A DNA stretch of 16,025 bases, from NCBI RefSeq assembly GCF_009208055.1, contig NZ_WFKI01000054.1, forward strand, positions 1 to 16,025, in the 5' to 3' direction. The notes beneath the pieces are model-generated. The model made no database searches. It was not told the DNA's origin and saw nothing but the letters and a program-made list of their open reading frames with translations. Below, piece by piece: positions 14,288 to 16,025 of the stretch. The position numbers and the translations under genes are program-made. The DNA comes from Poseidonibacter ostreae. GTDB taxonomy: Bacteria; Campylobacterota; Campylobacteria; Campylobacterales; Arcobacteraceae. Positions within the stretch are counted from its first letter, which is position 1, and each line of letters begins with the position of its first letter.

Positions 14288-15589
14288 ATGAATAACAAAG
14301 TTTTCAAACCATTTTTAAACAGTAATACAAATACTCTTGATTTCATAAGATACAATACTATTGGAAAAAATAAAAAAGAGTATTTTGATTACACTGCAAC
14401 TGGACTTGCTTTTAGGCAAATAGAGAATAGAATACATGATGTATTAGAAACTTATGCAAATACTCATTCAAAAGAGTCATCAAATGCAGATACTACAAGT
14501 AGCTATTATGAAATGGCTAGAACAAATCTTGCAAAAAGTTTAGAATTAGATGATGAGTTTGCAATACTTCCAAATGGTTGTGGAACAACAGCAGCTATTA
14601 AACACTTTCAAGAATTACTTGGTCTTTATATTCCACCAGCAACTAAAAAAAGATATGATATTCAAGTTGATAAATCAAAACTTCCCTTAGTTATAGTTGG
14701 ACCTTATGAGCATCACTCAAATGAAGTATCTTTTAGAGAAGCATTATGTGAAATCCAAAGAATAAACCTTTGTAAAACTGGCTTAATTGATTTAGACCAT
14801 TTAAAAGAGGTTTTAGAAAAAAATAAACATAGAGAAATTATCGCATCTTTTTGTGTAGCATCAAATGTAACAGGAATTATTACTAAATATAAAGAGATAT
14901 CAAAAATATTAAGATCTTATAATGCTATAATTTGTTTTGATGCAGCAGCTTCATCTCCATATATGAATATTCCATGTGAACTTTATGATGCAATGTTTAT
15001 GTCTCCTCATAAGTTATTAGGAGGTCCTGGTTCTTGTGGACTTTTAGTAATTAGAAAATCCTTAATAGATGTTAATATCTCTCCAACATTTGCAGGTGGT
15101 GGGACAGTTGAATATGTAAATAAAAACAGACAAGTATATCAAAGTGATATTCAAGTAAGAGAAGACGCTGGAACTCCAGGTATTTTACAACTAATTCGTG
15201 CAAGTTTAGCATATCAACTAAGAAATGAAATAGGCTTTGATTTTATAAAGACAAGAAAAGAGAAATTAAAGAAAATATTTTTAGATGAACTTTCGAAAAT
15301 TCCATCATGTGAAATTTATGGAAATCAAGAAGAGGACAATATAGGAATTGTATCTTTTAATATTCTAAATTTAGACCCTTATGAACTATGTTCAAAGCTA
15401 TCAGAACAAAAAGGCTTTCAAACTAGAGCAGGATGCTCATGTGCAGGACCTTATGGTCATGATTTATTAGGTATGGAAGATTTAGATATTGATGAAAATC
15501 CAGGTTGGATAAGAGTTTCTATACATTTTTCTCAAACTACTGAAGAGATTTTAGACTTAGTAAATTCAATTAAGAAAATTGTTAACTAA
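14288..15589 (+). CDS. Class V aminotransferase-fold PLP enzyme, SufS/Csd-like cysteine desulfurase
   Basis: This 433-residue fold-type I PLP enzyme has ILPNGCGTTAAIKHF (93-107), EHHSNEVSFRE (141-151), ASNVTG, the PLP-pyridine aspartate Asp218 in CFDAAAS, the Schiff-base Lys242 in MSPHKLLGGPGSCG, and REDAGTPGI. Near the C terminus TRAGCSCAGPYG aligns with the SufS active-site loop RxGxHCA, so Cys385 is the likely persulfide-forming residue, with a further Cys383. A cysteine desulfurase or a related C-S lyase is the best call, but substrate is not proven. Location directly after the sulfite reductase gene (9-base gap) puts it in the sulfur operon, perhaps mobilising sulfur from a non-cysteine donor. 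No SufU, SufE or IscU partner is nearby. Confidence 0.8.
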   Translation: MNNKVFKPFLNSNTNTLDFIRYNTIGKNKKEYFDYTATGLAFRQIENRIHDVLETYANTHSKESSNADTTSSYYEMARTNLAKSLELDDEFAILPNGCGTTAAIKHFQELLGLYIPPATKKRYDIQVDKSKLPLVIVGPYEHHSNEVSFREALCEIQRINLCKTGLIDLDHLKEVLEKNKHREIIASFCVASNVTGIITKYKEISKILRSYNAIICFDAAASSPYMNIPCELYDAMFMSPHKLLGGPGSCGLLVIRKSLIDVNISPTFAGGGTVEYVNKNRQVYQSDIQVREDAGTPGILQLIRASLAYQLRNEIGFDFIKTRKEKLKKIFLDELSKIPSCEIYGNQEEDNIGIVSFNILNLDPYELCSKLSEQKGFQTRAGCSCAGPYGHDLLGMEDLDIDENPGWIRVSIHFSQTTEEILDLVNSIKKIVN

Positions 15590-15611
15590 TCTTAACTTTT
15601 TGTTTAAGATT
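15588..15611 (+). terminator. AT-rich hairpin over the stop codon of the last cluster gene
   Basis: AATCTTAA (15588-15595) and TTAAGATT (15604-15611) form a perfect 8-bp stem with an 8-base loop beginning inside the TAA. No downstream T tract is present, so terminator activity is only plausible. Confidence 0.4.
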
Positions 15612-15657
15612 CATTAATCATCTAAGTATATAATTTCTTTATGAATTTCATAACAAT

Positions 15658-15709
15658 TTATCAGTTTTTTATTCATATTTCAAATAATTTTTTTTAAAAA
15701 GACTGATAA
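15658..15709. repeat. Inverted repeat TTATCAGT...ACTGATAA
   Basis: Perfect 8-bp arms continue inward as T6 against A5 across one bulged G, with an AT-rich loop. It could form a long hairpin on either strand. It lies partly within the small minus-strand ORF. Confidence 0.45.
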
Positions 15710-15763
15710 TAAATTTGATTTCAAACTAGAGAGTAAAAAATATCTTAGCATTATTATATACAA
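15680..15763 (-). CDS. Possible 27-residue hydrophobic peptide with a strong ribosome site
   Basis: On the minus strand GGAGGAG (15780-15774) precedes a TTG at 15763 by 10 bases. That frame runs MYIIMLRYFLLSSLKSNLLS then VFLKKII and stops at 15680. An internal ATG at 15751 is too far from GGAGGAG. The peptide is hydrophobic with basic residues and has the size of type I toxin peptides, but it matches no family I recognise. The Shine-Dalgarno run is the main support; it may be chance. Confidence 0.22.
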   Translation of the reverse strand: MYIIMLRYFLLSSLKSNLLSVFLKKII

Positions 15764-15799
15764 GTTTTGTGGTCTCCTCCTATACCCCTTAGCTAGATA

Positions 15800-15827
15800 T
15801 AAGCCCAATCTTCCCAAATTGAGCTTA
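15800..15827. repeat. Stem-loop TAAGC-C-CAAT / ATTG-A-GCTTA
   Basis: Two arms of 9 pairs with one mismatch around an 8-base loop, followed on the plus strand by CTTTCTCCTTT. It could serve as a terminator on the plus strand or as leader structure of the small minus-strand ORF. Confidence 0.4.
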
Positions 15828-15849
15828 CTTTCTCCTTTCCTTACTATTT

Positions 15850-15898
15850 GAGATAATTTTTTATATATTTATAATTACTATTTTTTATAAATTATCTC
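15850..15898 (-). terminator. 10-bp inverted repeat after the partial minus-strand gene
   Basis: GAGATAATTT and AAATTATCTC are perfect 10-bp arms around a 29-base AT loop, starting 8 bases past the stop of the minus-strand gene. Position suggests a transcript end, though no T tract follows on that strand. Confidence 0.4.
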
Positions 15899-15906
15899 TT
15901 TTGGTT

Positions 15907-16025
15907 TTAATTAAATACATCTTTACAAGCAGAATATTGATTAAATTTATCATCCCAACGTCTTACATCATTAGCTCTTCTCCACCTATCATGATAAAAC
16001 TCCATTAAACAAATACCAGAATCAA
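15907..16025 (-). CDS. 3' end of an unrecognised minus-strand gene (partial)
   Basis: The window edge cuts this gene; only its last 38 or so codons are present. They read in part DSGICLMEFYHDRWRRAND and VRRWDDKFNQYSACKDVFN before TAA at 15909-15907. The residue mix (Trp, Arg, Asp and two Cys) looks like real coding sequence rather than a random frame in AT-rich DNA. I do not recognise the family. The true start lies beyond 16025. Confidence 0.5.
   Translation of the reverse strand, partial: DSGICLMEFYHDRWRRANDVRRWDDKFNQYSACKDVFN

Larger units (their letters stand above)
15590..15906. other. AT-rich intergenic region with several inverted repeats
   Basis: Between the sulfur cluster and the partial minus-strand gene lie four inverted repeats (15588-15611, 15658-15709, 15800-15827, 15850-15898) and a possible 27-residue minus-strand ORF. 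No tRNA, IS element or CRISPR repeat is seen. Confidence 0.6.

Noticed and set aside
1..16025. CRISPR arrays, tRNA, rRNA or insertion sequences
   Set aside because: No regularly spaced repeats, cloverleaf-like segments, rRNA sequence or transposase frames were seen on either strand.

Overview
The window is strongly AT-rich bacterial DNA with dense operons, short AAGG or GGAG ribosome binding sites and standard code 11 use. The protein set looks like an Arcobacter-group member of the Campylobacterota: an assimilatory sulfate/cysteine locus with a 4Fe-4S APS reductase, CysDN, a short sulfite reductase and an Rrf2 regulator. The genus is inferred from protein style, not proven.

Layout: (1) Positions 91-1001, plus strand: an ArsI/CadI-type VOC metalloenzyme followed by a cysteine-rich DUF2237 protein, probably a metal/metalloid stress pair. 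(2) Positions 1018-1204, minus strand: a frameshifted remnant that reads like a MNT-type nucleotidyltransferase (MntA-like antitoxin). (3) Positions 1311-4942, plus strand: a tight three-gene defence operon of mcrC, a DUF1016/YhcG-type PD-(D/E)xK nuclease gene interrupted by one in-frame TGA, and mcrB. The mcrC-first order and the inserted nuclease gene differ from the classical mcrB-mcrC pair. (4) Positions 4943-5091: a small GC-richer islet with two hairpins between convergent genes. (5) Positions 5092-6644, minus strand: a cupin gene and an HI0933/YhiN-type flavoprotein gene. (6) Positions 6645-6995: a divergent regulatory region with a near-perfect sigma70 promoter and palindromes. (7) Positions 6996-15589, plus strand: the sulfur cluster metY, rrf2, cysK, DUF2061, cysH, cysD, cysN, a siroheme sulfite reductase and a SufS-like class V aminotransferase. 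(8) Positions 15590-16025: AT-rich intergenic DNA with several inverted repeats, a possible 27-residue minus-strand peptide, and the 3' end of an unrecognised minus-strand gene cut by the window edge.

The sulfur cluster forms a nearly complete assimilation path. CysD/CysN make APS, CysH reduces APS directly to sulfite (no APS kinase is needed or present here), the siroheme protein reduces sulfite to sulfide, and CysK (cysteine) and MetY (homocysteine) fix the sulfide. The cysteine-free Rrf2 protein next to cysK resembles the B. subtilis CymR-CysK regulatory pair. Hairpins before cysK and between cysK and the DUF2061 gene suggest post-transcriptional control. No sulfate transporter, serine acetyltransferase or sulfite reductase flavoprotein partner is encoded in this window.

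The best candidates for something new are the mcrC / DUF1016 (in-frame TGA) / mcrB operon with an adjacent decayed antitoxin, the compact sulfite reductase, and the structured RNA elements around cysK.
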